In this document: in pieces, positions 6,896-15,433 of the stretch
Layout of the letters: every line of letters starts with the position of its first letter
Position numbering within the stretch: position 1 is the first letter of the stretch
NCBI GenBank assembly: GCA_963707905.1
Contig: CAVPSA010000041.1
Location: 1 to 64,000 of the forward strand
Length of the DNA stretch: 64,000 nucleotides
Reading direction: 5' to 3'
DNA from: DASXKD01 sp963707905
GTDB lineage: Bacteria > Actinomycetota > Actinomycetes > Streptosporangiales > Streptosporangiaceae
Made by a program: the position numbers and the translations under genes
Notes under the pieces: model-generated
What the model saw: only the letters and a program-made list of their open reading frames with translations
The model's database searches: none
What the model was told of the DNA's origin: nothing

Positions 6896-8187
6896 TTGCC
6901 CTCCAACCCGGTCTTCAGGACCTCGCCGATCCGGCGAATGCCCTCGTCGATGAGATGGTCCGCGACCCGGCTGTAGGCAAGCCGGAGCTGCGCGGCCCCG
7001 GCGTCGCCGGGGTAGAACGGGCGGCCTGGCACATAGGCCACCTTCCGGTCCCTGGCCGCCGCGGAAAGCGCCACCGTGTCAGCCCCGTCAGGGGCGGTCA
7101 GCCAGACGTAGAACCCGCCGCGCGGCGTTGTCCAGGTCGTGCCGTCCGGCATGTGGGCGGCCAGCGCCTGCGTGACCAGTTCGGCGCGGTGAGCGTAGAG
7201 CGCACGCGACGCGACGATCTGCCGGTCCAGGTGCCCGGCCCGGCCGTATTCCTCGAACATCCGCTGGCCGAACGCGCCGGAGCACTGGTCGGAGTTCTGC
7301 TTGGCGACCACGAGCCTGCCGATGACCTGCTGCGGCCCGGCTGCCCAGCCAAGCCGCACCCCCGGGAAGAAGATCTTCGAGCCGGTGCCTGCCTGCAGCA
7401 CCACGTCAGGCGCGAGCGACCAGAGGCTGGCCGGTGGCTGAGCGGGGGCGGGCGCAGGACGGGGGCGGGCGCGGAGCGCGGGGGCGGGGACAGCAGAGCG
7501 CGGGGGCGGCGGAAACAGAGCGCCGAAGCCAAGCTCCCGGTACGCGACGTCCTCCAAGATCAGGAAGCCATAGCGGCGGGCCAGGCCGACAAGCTCCATG
7601 CGGCGGTCGGCGCTCATCGACAGGCCGGTGGGATTCTGGTAGTCCGGGATGGTGTAAACGATCTTGGGCCGCAGGCCCCCGGCCAGCAGGCTGGCGAGCA
7701 CATCGACGCGCATGCCGTCGTCGTCCATGGGAACGCCGCGCACGTCCGCCTCGTACCCGCGGAACGCCATGATGCCGCCCAGGTAGGTGGGCGCCTCCAC
7801 GACGACCACGTCGCCGGGGTCGACGTAGCTCTTGGCCAGCAGTCCCATGCAGTCGATGCCACCGCTGGTGATCATCAGCTCGCCCGGGCCCGGCCGCGCT
7901 CCCTCCAGCGACTCCAGGCGCCCGGCAACGTAGTCGCGGACCCCGGCGATGCCCTCGCTCGCGGTGTACTGCAGGGCAACCGCGGCATCGCCGGCAATGA
8001 GCCGCCCCGCGATCTGCGCCAGGATCTCGGCAGGGAACGTCGCCGGGTCCGGGAAGCCGCCGGAGAACGTGATGACGTCGGTTGCCCCGGCCAGGGCGAG
8101 GATGGCGGTGATCTCGCCGCCGCCTAGGTTATGCATCCGCTGGGCGACGCCGGCGCTCCAGTCGTGCTGCTCAAGGGCTGCGGTCAT
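6892..8187 (-). CDS. PLP-dependent aminotransferase (class I/II, LysN/2-aminoadipate type)
   Basis: A fold-type I aminotransferase of the MocR-like catalytic family but without a DNA-binding domain. GGFPDPATFP opens the domain, IPDYQNPTG is the substrate/PLP segment, and GTGSKIFFPGVRLGW carries the Schiff-base lysine. The ATG at 8187 (MTAALEQHDW) fits the family start; the frame runs back to 8244 through unlikely residues. A Pro/Ala/Arg-rich low-complexity stretch of about 30 residues (nt 7430-7520) is inserted between GFGALFP and LWSLAPD, just before the PLP lysine segment. It is the first gene of the minus-strand operon and diverges from an Lrp-type regulator, so it is a likely regulatory target. 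The substrate is unknown. Confidence 0.88.
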   Translation of the reverse strand: MTAALEQHDWSAGVAQRMHNLGGGEITAILALAGATDVITFSGGFPDPATFPAEILAQIAGRLIAGDAAVALQYTASEGIAGVRDYVAGRLESLEGARPGPGELMITSGGIDCMGLLAKSYVDPGDVVVVEAPTYLGGIMAFRGYEADVRGVPMDDDGMRVDVLASLLAGGLRPKIVYTIPDYQNPTGLSMSADRRMELVGLARRYGFLILEDVAYRELGFGALFPPPPRSAVPAPALRARPRPAPAPAQPPASLWSLAPDVVLQAGTGSKIFFPGVRLGWAAGPQQVIGRLVVAKQNSDQCSGAFGQRMFEEYGRAGHLDRQIVASRALYAHRAELVTQALAAHMPDGTTWTTPRGGFYVWLTAPDGADTVALSAAARDRKVAYVPGRPFYPGDAGAAQLRLAYSRVADHLIDEGIRRIGEVLKTGLEGK

Positions 8188-8234
8188 CTGCCTGTCCCTC
8201 TCTGACCGGCCGCGCTTACTGTTGCTCGCCTCTC

Positions 8235-8310
8235 TTGACAGCAAAGTTTACAAATGTAAAAATCTTGGCCAGTCTGTACTTACATTGATACATCTTGATA
8301 GCACTATATC
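8235..8310. promoter_or_regulatory. AT-rich divergent promoter with Lrp-like palindrome
   Basis: This is the only strongly AT-rich stretch of the region, lying between the aminotransferase and the Lrp regulator. It contains TTGACA (8235-8240), the inverted repeat TTTACA-AA-TGTAAA (8247-8260), TTGATA repeats near 8285-8300 and TATATC (8305-8310). The palindrome and AT-richness suit binding by the adjacent Lrp/AsnC protein and control of both divergent units. Confidence 0.55.
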
Positions 8311-8348
8311 TCACAGGGTCGGGGTTCACGAGATGGGCTACCTGGCAA

Positions 8349-8906
8349 ATGGCAACTAGCTCAGCCCCCCTTGCCAACCTGACCGAGGTCGCTGACCCGT
8401 CCTCCCCGAAGGTCGAGGTCGACGAGCTTGACCTGGCGTTGCTGCGCGCGCTGGCGACAGATGCGCGCCAGTCCCAGCGAGCCCTCGCCCGCACCGTCGA
8501 GATGTCCCCGCCCGCGGTAGCCGACCGGCTTGCCCGGCTGGAGCGCAACGGCGCCATCCGCGGCTACCGGGTGGACGTCGACTGGGCGGCGCTCGGGTTT
8601 CCCGTCGTCGTCTATCTCGCGGTGACGGCCGGGCCCGGCATGGACCTGAGCGAGATCATCCGTGCCATCAGGGCGATGCCAGAGGCGCAGGACATGAGCG
8701 TCGTGACCGGCGGGCTTGACCTGCTGGTCCGGCTGCGCGTCCGGGATCACGCACACCTGCGCGAGCTGCTGCTCACAAAGATTTTCCAGATCAACGGCGT
8801 GCAGCGGACCGAGACGTTCCTCTCGCTCGCCGACGTCGAACCCGACAACTTCACTGCCGGCATGCTGGAGGTCATGAGCCAGCGCAAGGCCAGGCAGCGA
8901 ACCTGA
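8349..8906 (+). CDS. Lrp/AsnC-family transcriptional regulator
   Basis: An N-terminal winged helix-turn-helix (LDLALLRALATDARQSQR, then SPPAVADRLARLERNGAI) is joined to a RAM-type ligand-binding domain with the G-D dimer/effector pattern (VVTGGLDLLVRLRVRD). It is slightly long at ~185 residues because of a 20-residue N-terminal lead. I take the ATG at 8349. Proteins of this family sense amino acids and usually regulate a neighbouring or divergent catabolic unit. Here the neighbours are an aminotransferase operon on one side and a glutamine-synthetase-like ligase plus an APC permease on the other. Autoregulation through the palindrome at 8247-8260 is likely. Confidence 0.92.
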   Translation: MATSSAPLANLTEVADPSSPKVEVDELDLALLRALATDARQSQRALARTVEMSPPAVADRLARLERNGAIRGYRVDVDWAALGFPVVVYLAVTAGPGMDLSEIIRAIRAMPEAQDMSVVTGGLDLLVRLRVRDHAHLRELLLTKIFQINGVQRTETFLSLADVEPDNFTAGMLEVMSQRKARQRT

Positions 8907-8959
8907 CCGGCACGGCCGCGCCACGGGGCCGGCCACGTGCCCGATCGGAGGCCAGCCAG

Positions 8960-10489
8960 ATGGGAAGCCCCTTGCCAGACCGGTTCCGCAGCGGCTCAGC
9001 CGTGGCCACGGGGGTTGGCCAGGCCGGATTCGTTGCGCGGCACGGCCTGTATACGCCCGAGCAGGCCGCAGCCGCGGAGGCCGTGGCCGTCCAGATACGG
9101 AAAGACAGGCTGCGCACCGTCCGGCTGACCGTCGTCGACCAGCACGGTCACCCGCGCAGCAAGTCGCTGGCCCCCGAGGTGGCCATCGCCGCGATGTCCA
9201 ACGGCCTCGACTTCTCCGGGGCGATCTACAGCCTGGACACCGGCAACCAGGTGTTCGTGCCGGCGTTCGCCGCGGGCGGCGGCTTCGGCATCGACGAGTT
9301 CACCGGGTTCCCCGACATCGTCCTGGTGCCCGACCCGGCCACCTACCAGGTCCTGCCGTGGGCCGACAGCACCGGGTGGCTGCTCTGCGACACCTACTTC
9401 TCCAGCGGCCAGCCGATGCCGCTCGACGGGCGCGGGCTGATGCGCCGGATGCTTGGCGAACTCGGCGACGCGGGCTACGACTTCCTTGGCGGGATCGAGA
9501 TCGAGTACTACATCGTCAAGCTCACCGGCGAGCCGGTCACCCCGGAGAACGCCGGCTTCACGCCGCCACCGCCCGGCGTGAGCGTGTTCGAGCTCGGCTA
9601 CCAGTACCTGTCGGAGGTGCGGCTGGACAGCGTGGCCGCCACCCTGGAGGCGATCCGCGACGGCCTGTCCGCGGTGGGGCTGCCGCCGCGCTCGATGGAG
9701 GACGAGTGGGGCCCGGGCCAGATGGAGTTCAGCTTCAGCCCGATCGGCGGCCTTGCTGCCGCGGACGCGGTCGTGCTGTTCCGCTCCGCGGTCAAGCAGA
9801 TGTGCCAGCGCCGCGGGCTGCTCGCGACGTTCATGTGCCGGCCCGCGCTGCCGAACTTCTTCTCCTCGGGATGGCATCTGCACGAGTCGCTGCTGTCCCG
9901 CCAGGACGGGCGCAACGCGTTCGCCAGCGAGGACGACTACCTGTCCGAGACCGGCCGCCAGTTCGTGGCCGGGCTGATCGAGCACGCGATGCCGATGACC
10001 GTGTTCGCCGCCCCCACCGTGAACGGCTACAAGCGGTTCCGCCCCTACTCCTTCGCCCCCGACCGGGTGACCTGGGCGCTGGAGAACCGCGGCGCCCTGA
10101 TCCGGGCCCAGGGCGCGCCCGGCGACGCGAACAGCCATGTGGAGAACCGGATGGGCGAGCCGGCCGCCAACCCGTACCTGTACATGGCGGCCAACATCGC
10201 CGCCGGGCTGGACGGCATCAGGCGCAAGCTCGCGCCGCCCGCCCCGGTCGAGGCGGACCCCTACGCCGCGGAGGCGCCGATGCTGCCGACGTCCCTGGCG
10301 GACGCGGTCGCGGCGCTCGACAAGGACACCTTCTTCCGCGAGGCCTTCGGCGGCACGCTGATCGACTACCTGCTCCAGATGAAGCGGGCGGAGCTAGCCA
10401 GGCACGACGCGGCGGTGGCCGGGAACCCGCCGGCCGACGGGCAGGACGTCACCGACTGGGAGATGCGTGAGTACTTCGAGTTCTACTGA
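8960..10489 (+). CDS. Glutamine synthetase-like ligase (gamma-glutamylamide synthetase type)
   Basis: A 509-residue member of the glutamine synthetase catalytic family. Visible are GGIEIEYY (metal-ligand Glu), EDEWGPGQMEFSF, the ATP/metal segment SSGWHLHESL, NGYKRFRPYSFAPD and the substrate Arg segment WALENRGALIR. Divergent N-terminal and C-terminal parts, and a neighbourhood of permease, aminotransferase and Lrp regulator, fit a GlnA-like gamma-glutamylation of an amine or polyamine better than housekeeping ammonia assimilation. This is inference; the acceptor is not visible. The ATG has a GGAGG site about 10 bp upstream and the gene lies 53 bp behind the Lrp gene. Confidence 0.87.
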   Translation: MGSPLPDRFRSGSAVATGVGQAGFVARHGLYTPEQAAAAEAVAVQIRKDRLRTVRLTVVDQHGHPRSKSLAPEVAIAAMSNGLDFSGAIYSLDTGNQVFVPAFAAGGGFGIDEFTGFPDIVLVPDPATYQVLPWADSTGWLLCDTYFSSGQPMPLDGRGLMRRMLGELGDAGYDFLGGIEIEYYIVKLTGEPVTPENAGFTPPPPGVSVFELGYQYLSEVRLDSVAATLEAIRDGLSAVGLPPRSMEDEWGPGQMEFSFSPIGGLAAADAVVLFRSAVKQMCQRRGLLATFMCRPALPNFFSSGWHLHESLLSRQDGRNAFASEDDYLSETGRQFVAGLIEHAMPMTVFAAPTVNGYKRFRPYSFAPDRVTWALENRGALIRAQGAPGDANSHVENRMGEPAANPYLYMAANIAAGLDGIRRKLAPPAPVEADPYAAEAPMLPTSLADAVAALDKDTFFREAFGGTLIDYLLQMKRAELARHDAAVAGNPPADGQDVTDWEMREYFEFY

Positions 10490-10536
10490 CGACCGGCAAC
10501 CCGGGCCGTCGTAGTGCAGCGAAAACAGGAGCCGTG

Positions 10537-10908
10537 ATGACCCTCCAGCACATCGTGCTGTTCAGCTTCCCGCGCGAGCTCAGCGAGGACGAGGCCGCGC
10601 AGATGCGCGGCATGGTGGCCTCCTGGCCCACCGAGATCGGGCTGATGACCAAGTGCCGGTTCGGCACGGACCTGACCGGGGCGCGGACCCGGGGTTACGG
10701 CTACCTGCTCTATACCGAGTTCCCCGACGTGGCGACGATGGAGGCATACCGCGCCCACCCGGTCCATCAGCGGTTCCTGCACTGGCTGATCGACCACGAC
10801 TGCACGCCGCTGGCCTTCGACTACTACCTCGACTCCGGCACCGTCCTGATGCCGGAGGACGACGGGGCCGCCACGTTATCCCAGACCCCCGCGACGGACC
10901 GGAGGTGA
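10537..10908 (+). CDS. Dabb-domain protein (dimeric alpha+beta barrel)
   Basis: A small protein starting MTLQHIVLFSFPRELSEDE, typical of the stress-response A/B-barrel (Dabb) family, with the later TEFPDVATMEAYRAHPVHQ motif. Such proteins dimerise into a ferredoxin-like barrel and occur in catabolic and polyketide-type pathways. The ATG at 10537 is 5 bp from an AGGAG; a GTG at 10534 would be too close. It is probably co-transcribed between the ligase and the permease. The exact reaction, if any, is unknown. Confidence 0.85.
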   Translation: MTLQHIVLFSFPRELSEDEAAQMRGMVASWPTEIGLMTKCRFGTDLTGARTRGYGYLLYTEFPDVATMEAYRAHPVHQRFLHWLIDHDCTPLAFDYYLDSGTVLMPEDDGAATLSQTPATDRR

Positions 10909-10939
10909 TGCCGGCCGCCTGAGTTGAGAGGAACACGAC

Positions 10940-12418
10940 ATGGCCAAAACCGACCCCGCCCTGATACCTGGGGCCGCGACCGGCGAGCTTGCGCACGGCT
11001 CGCTGCGCCTGATAGACGCCATCGCGATCTCGGTGTCGGTGATCGCCCCCGGCATGGCGATGCTGCTGAACGTCAGCGGCGTCGCCCTTGTCAGCGGCGG
11101 GTCCACCCCGCTGGCGTTCCTGCTCGGCGGCATCGCCTGCCTGGCGCTGGCGTTCGTCGTCGTCGGCTTCACCCGCCGGATGGCGGCGGCGGGATACGCC
11201 TACACCTACACCAGCCGGAGCCTCGGCAAGGACGCCGGCTTCATGGCCGGCTGGCTGTACTTCTTCGGCTTCATCTGCTTCGTCCCGATGACCATGTCCG
11301 GGGTCGGCTACCTCGCCGCCGACCTGCTGCACCTCAATCCGAAGTTCTGGATCCTGTTCTTCTTCATCGGGATGGCGCTGTTCCTGGTGCTGTCCACCAT
11401 CAGGATCCACGTCACCACGCGGGTGCAGATCGTCGTCGGCGTCGTCACCATTGCGATCATCCTGATCGTCGACGTGGTCACCACGGCGAAGGGCGGGGCC
11501 CACGGGCAGGCGCTGTCGGCATTCACCTTCGGCCACTCGCTCAAGGGCGGCTTCAGCGGCGTGTTCTACGGGATCATTCTCGGTGTCACGTCCTACATCG
11601 GGTTCGAGACCGCCGCCGACTTCGGCGAGGAGACCGCGAACCCGCGGCGCAACATCCCGATCGCGGTCATCGCGGCGACGGGGTTCGTGGTCGTTTTCTA
11701 CCTGCTGACCACGTACGCGATCACCATCGGGTTCGGTGTCACCAACGGCGCGAAGTTCGGTGCCGACCCGGTCGCGCTGAAGACCACCGCCACCACGTAC
11801 GTCGGCCCCTGGCTCGGCACGCTGGTGGAGATCGGCGGCATGGCCGCGGCGTTCATCGTGTGCGTGGCCTGCGCCACGGCCGCTGCCCGCACGCTGTTCT
11901 CGATGGGCCGGGAGGGCGTGCTGCCGGCCGCGTTCGCGAAGACCCACCCGCGGTGGAAGACCCCGGTCAACGCCACCCTGGCGGTCACCGCGGTGTCCAT
12001 CGTGATGGCCCTGGTGATGGGCTACCCGTTGTCGGACCCGGCGTTCGGCGCGCCGTTCAGCAACTACTACTTCTGGGCCACGGTGGGCACGCTGCTGATC
12101 ATCGTGGTGTACATCCTGGTCTGCCTCGGCGGCGTCAGGTTCTTCTGGCAGACCCGCGACTCCCGCAAGTGGAACCCGATCGTGCACGTGGCGGTCCCGG
12201 TGGTCGGTGCGGTGGTCTTCGCCGCGGCCTGGTATGGCTCGGTGCACCCGACCCCGCCCGGCATCCTCAAGTGGACGCCGTTCGTGGCCGTGGTCTGGCT
12301 GGTCCTCGGCATCGGGGTGCTGCTCTGGCTGCGGGCGCGGCGGCCCGGCGCGGTGGCGCAGATCGGCTCCATCCTCGGCGAGGAGGGCGGCGCGGACGCG
12401 GCCGTCCTGGACAAGTAA
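10940..12418 (+). CDS. APC-family amino acid/amine permease
   Basis: A 492-residue integral membrane protein with about twelve hydrophobic segments. It opens with the family-typical LRLIDAIAISVSVIAPGMAM, the discontinuous first helix of APC transporters. GYAYTYTSRSLGKDAGFMAG and GFETAADFGEETANPRRNIP are conserved APC motifs. GAGAGGA-like spacing upstream of the ATG (GAGAGGAACACGAC) provides a ribosome site. As the last gene of the Lrp-ligase-Dabb-permease series it probably imports the amine or amino acid that the locus processes. The substrate cannot be read from the sequence. Confidence 0.92.
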   Translation: MAKTDPALIPGAATGELAHGSLRLIDAIAISVSVIAPGMAMLLNVSGVALVSGGSTPLAFLLGGIACLALAFVVVGFTRRMAAAGYAYTYTSRSLGKDAGFMAGWLYFFGFICFVPMTMSGVGYLAADLLHLNPKFWILFFFIGMALFLVLSTIRIHVTTRVQIVVGVVTIAIILIVDVVTTAKGGAHGQALSAFTFGHSLKGGFSGVFYGIILGVTSYIGFETAADFGEETANPRRNIPIAVIAATGFVVVFYLLTTYAITIGFGVTNGAKFGADPVALKTTATTYVGPWLGTLVEIGGMAAAFIVCVACATAAARTLFSMGREGVLPAAFAKTHPRWKTPVNATLAVTAVSIVMALVMGYPLSDPAFGAPFSNYYFWATVGTLLIIVVYILVCLGGVRFFWQTRDSRKWNPIVHVAVPVVGAVVFAAAWYGSVHPTPPGILKWTPFVAVVWLVLGIGVLLWLRARRPGAVAQIGSILGEEGGADAAVLDK

Positions 12419-12451
12419 CCGGACCCGGGCTGCGTGCTGGCCCGGGCGGCG

Positions 12452-12469
12452 CGGGCCGGCGCCGGCCCG
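12452..12469. terminator. GC-rich palindrome between convergent genes
   Basis: An 18-bp perfect palindrome (CGGGCCGGC/GCCGGCCCG) in the 122-bp gap between the permease and the oppositely oriented oxygenase. The convergent setting fits a bidirectional terminator, although no T-run is present. Confidence 0.4.
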
Positions 12470-12540
12470 GCCGCGCGCAGGCCCGGCCTGGTTACGCTGC
12501 CAGCGTGACAGTCGCGTACCGGGAGCCGGCCTGGCGGCGG

Positions 12541-13506
12541 CTACCCGATCGTGATCGCGTCCAGGCGCGTCTTGAGGAACTGCGCCGACACGACCGGCTC
12601 GTAGTCGTTGGGCTTGCCGACGGGCGGCTGCAGCGACTCGATCACGGCGTCGTGGTCGGCCTCGTAGAAGTAGACGAGCGAGACGAGATCCTCGTCGGGC
12701 GCCTCGGCCTGTGGCGGGAGAACGCGGTGCCGGTTGGACTTCCACCGCCCCCCGCTCCAGCGGGCGAGCAGGTCACCGGAGTTGATCGTGAAGGCGCCTG
12801 GCTCGTAGCGCGCGTCCTGCCAGCCGTCCTGCTCGGTCCACACTTGCAGGCCACCGCGGCCCGGCTCACGGTCGAGGATGGTGACCGTGCCGAAATCGGT
12901 GTGCGGGCCGATCCGGAACTGGCCGGTTTCTGGTTCACCCGCCACCGTCATCGGCGGGTACCAGTTGATGTTCATCGTGTGGGTGGCGTGCCCGGTGTGC
13001 CGGGTGAAGAAGTCACGTTCCAGCCCGAGCGCCGCCGCGCACAGGACGAGCAGGTCATCCGCGAGCGCGCGCATCCGGGCCAGGTAGGCCACGACGGCGG
13101 GCTCCAGCGCCGGCACCTCGGCCGGGTAGACATTGCGCTGGAACCAGTAACCGTCAACCTCCGCATCTCCCGTCGGCTGATCGGCGCCGACCGCGAACGA
13201 CTCCTTCAGGTCCGGCGGGGTCTCCGTGCCCTCGGCATAGCCGTTCGCCTCGACGCCGGGTGGCAGCCAGCCCCGGCCGCCGACGGTCACGGCGTAGCCC
13301 TGCTTGGCCGCGCGTGGCAGCGCGAAGAACTCCCGCGCCTGCGCCCGGACCTGCGTGCGCAACTCGTCCGGCACACCGTGGCCGGTGATCAGGAAGAAGC
13401 CCACGCTCTGCAGCGCCGCGTCGACCTGTGCGGCGACGCCCGCGCGGGCCTTCTCATCGCCGCTTAGCCAGGGGGTGAGGTCAATCACGGGAACTGACGG
13501 TTGCAT
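12541..13506 (-). CDS. 2-oxoglutarate/Fe(II) oxygenase, isopenicillin N synthase-like
   Basis: A 321-residue non-heme iron oxygenase. The iron ligands are visible as HTDFGT (His202, Asp204) and SNRHRV (His260), with Arg261 in the position that binds 2-oxoglutarate in this fold. The N-terminal DIOX_N part (VIDLTPWL, then VGFFLITGHGVPDEL) is complete. Homologues hydroxylate or desaturate small molecules, and the name isopenicillin N synthase-like reflects fold only; no beta-lactam gene is near. It runs convergent to the APC permease. Confidence 0.9.
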   Translation of the reverse strand: MQPSVPVIDLTPWLSGDEKARAGVAAQVDAALQSVGFFLITGHGVPDELRTQVRAQAREFFALPRAAKQGYAVTVGGRGWLPPGVEANGYAEGTETPPDLKESFAVGADQPTGDAEVDGYWFQRNVYPAEVPALEPAVVAYLARMRALADDLLVLCAAALGLERDFFTRHTGHATHTMNINWYPPMTVAGEPETGQFRIGPHTDFGTVTILDREPGRGGLQVWTEQDGWQDARYEPGAFTINSGDLLARWSGGRWKSNRHRVLPPQAEAPDEDLVSLVYFYEADHDAVIESLQPPVGKPNDYEPVVSAQFLKTRLDAITIG

Positions 13507-13603
13507 GCCTGAACTCCCATGTCATCGCCGCATGGCTGGCGCTGCGCAGCCACGCCACCAGTGTGCACGGACCGGCGGCATCGCGACAGGCTGGACCTGG
13601 CCC

Positions 13604-13737
13604 TAGTGCCGCCAGTGGTCCAGTGGCAGCGGGCCGCGGGACAGGATCGTCCGGATCGCGAAGGTGCTCTGGGCCTCGACGACGGCGGGGATCGCCAGGA
13701 TCTGCGCCAGCAGCAGCTGCCCGTAATCAGCCGCCGC
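13604..13737 (-). pseudogene. Lrp/AsnC C-terminal fragment (possible)
   Basis: Minus-strand reading between the glycosidase stop and the oxygenase start gives DYGQLLLAQILAIPAV followed by STFAIRTILSRGPLPL. This resembles the last ~40 residues of an Lrp/AsnC ligand-binding domain (GVxxTxTxxALRTV, then PLPL). No start codon or DNA-binding domain remains and the frame runs on without a proper stop. It is best read as the 3' remnant of a deleted regulator. Support is by eye only. Confidence 0.42.
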
Positions 13738-15277
13738 TACTGATCTTGACTATGGCGGCCGTGGTGGCCTGGACGGTCAGGCTGATTTCCGGCTGCGGGC
13801 CGGTGGTCACGGTGCTCCATGCTCCGTTCCACGGGGCGGCGCCGGTGATCGTGGCGCCGCCGAGGGTGACCGTGGTCCCCTGGGCGTCGCCGCGCTGAGC
13901 GCCGGCCAGGGTCATGACCTGCGCACCCTGAATCCGCGCGCCGGGCACGGCGATGGTCACGGCGGCGTCCGGAGCGTTCGCGCCATGTGCCTTGTTGATG
14001 ATCGTGACGTAGTCCTCGCCCGCTGCGCCAACGCAATACGCGGTCAGGTTGATGCCGTTCGGGTTCTGGATCTGGGTGGGCTTGACCTGCCCTGCCGAGC
14101 CGAGGGTGAATGCCTTGATGCCGTAGCCCTTCGGGTTGATCACATAACCCTGGCCGGGCCCGGCCGGATTGGGCACGATCGTGTCGGTGTACAGCCACTG
14201 CTTGTTGTGGAAGTTGACGCCGGCGCAGCCGTTCGCCGCCCACCAGTGCAGGTGATCAAGCGCCCACAGCGCCGAGGCGTAGGCGTCGCTCGCTCCCGGA
14301 ACGCCGACGAGGTAATCATTCGATTCGGTGAGCCGGTAGCGCAGCCCGGCCTGGACCACCGGAGCGAGGTTGTTCGCGTGCAGCCAGGGATACGGGGTGT
14401 AAGTGGTGCCGGCCGGCTGACTTCCGATCCCGGCCGCGGTCACCCACTCGGCGGACAGCATGTTGCTGATCGCCTGCTGAGCGGTCGTTTCCCCAGGGGA
14501 TCCGCCCACGTAGTAGTGCTGGCTGACCTCGGCCACCCGGCCGGAGGACTGCTCATCGCTGGCCAGCCGCCGCGTCCATGGCAGCCCGCTGTCGGGGTCG
14601 GGGGTGTAGGTCACCTTGTCGTACGCCCCGAGGTCTGGTCCCGACATCGGCGCTCCGGGCGCCGCCGCCCGGACCGCGTCGGCAAAGCTGCGCCAGCGGG
14701 CCAGGTAGGACGGGTAGGCGCTGCCGGGTACGTTCGCGACATTCTCGAAGATCGCCGGGTCCAGCTGGCGCCCCGGCCAGGAATGAAAGTCGTGCCAGTC
14801 CGGCTCGTTGCCGATGGCGAAGGTGGACACGTTATCCCGGTAGTGAGCCCAGATGTACCCGGCCACCCGGGCATTGACCGCTTGCAGGTCACCGACCGGG
14901 TTCGCCGCGGGGCTGAGCAGGCGCAGCGTGTAGACGACCTTCACCCCGGTCATGGCGGCGAACGCGAACAAGGCGTCAATTCCGGTGTAGCCATCGCTGC
15001 CGGTGCCCGCCGGGATCAGCTGATCCACCGAGCCACCGCCGATCCGCAGGCTGCGCATGCCCATGTTGCGGAAGAGGGTGACGAGCGAGCCGTTTCCCGG
15101 GTTGAACAGGTTGCCCGACACCCCGGCATTGCCGCCGGGGAGGAGCGGTCCACGTTCGAAACTCAGGCCCGCGAAGTCGTCGGGAATCACTGGCCCCGGA
15201 TGCGCCGCATCAACGGTGATCGTGACTGGATGGCTGACCGGCGCGCCCACGCCCTGCGCGGGTGAAGACATCATCAC
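13727..15277 (-). CDS. Glycoside hydrolase, GH79-like
   Basis: A 516-residue TIM-barrel glycosidase with a C-terminal beta domain, similar to GH79 (beta-glucuronidase/heparanase-like) enzymes. The acid/base Glu is in AIGNEPDWH (Glu158) and the likely nucleophile is in RLTESNDY (Glu318). YCVGAAGEDYVTIINK and the following strands form the beta-sandwich. The start is fixed at 15277 because a stop codon immediately precedes GTG-ATG-ATG. No signal peptide is visible (MMMSSPAQGVGAP), which is unusual for a polysaccharide-degrading enzyme: either it acts inside the cell, is exported another way, or its 5' end has been lost. The 156-bp gap upstream shows nothing recognisable. Confidence 0.8.
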   Translation of the reverse strand: MMMSSPAQGVGAPVSHPVTITVDAAHPGPVIPDDFAGLSFERGPLLPGGNAGVSGNLFNPGNGSLVTLFRNMGMRSLRIGGGSVDQLIPAGTGSDGYTGIDALFAFAAMTGVKVVYTLRLLSPAANPVGDLQAVNARVAGYIWAHYRDNVSTFAIGNEPDWHDFHSWPGRQLDPAIFENVANVPGSAYPSYLARWRSFADAVRAAAPGAPMSGPDLGAYDKVTYTPDPDSGLPWTRRLASDEQSSGRVAEVSQHYYVGGSPGETTAQQAISNMLSAEWVTAAGIGSQPAGTTYTPYPWLHANNLAPVVQAGLRYRLTESNDYLVGVPGASDAYASALWALDHLHWWAANGCAGVNFHNKQWLYTDTIVPNPAGPGQGYVINPKGYGIKAFTLGSAGQVKPTQIQNPNGINLTAYCVGAAGEDYVTIINKAHGANAPDAAVTIAVPGARIQGAQVMTLAGAQRGDAQGTTVTLGGATITGAAPWNGAWSTVTTGPQPEISLTVQATTAAIVKISSGG

Positions 15278-15433
15278 TCACCCCCCGTCCCTGACGAGCC
15301 GCGGAGCGCAGCACGGCACGTCATAGGCAGCATGACCAACTGGTGCACCACGGCGGGAAAAGCCTAACCCGCAGGGAGTTTCGCATTCAATCGGCCGGCG
15401 GCGCAGCGCGAGGAGCCGGCCGGTCGCGCACGC

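Noticed and set aside
12506..12540. A gene start reading VTVAYREPAWRRLP just before the oxygenase end
   Set aside because: Only about 14 codons before it runs into the antisense of the oxygenase; could be a stump of a deleted gene but too short to support.
10580..12745. A 721-codon open frame on the minus strand opposite the APC permease
   Set aside because: Low-complexity Arg/Gly/Asp-rich product; the plus strand encodes a clear transporter, and high GC3 keeps antisense frames open.
12541..13506. Beta-lactam biosynthesis gene (true isopenicillin N synthase)
   Set aside because: Only the general 2OG-Fe(II) fold is supported; it has the 2-oxoglutarate-binding Arg and no NRPS or epimerase partner nearby.
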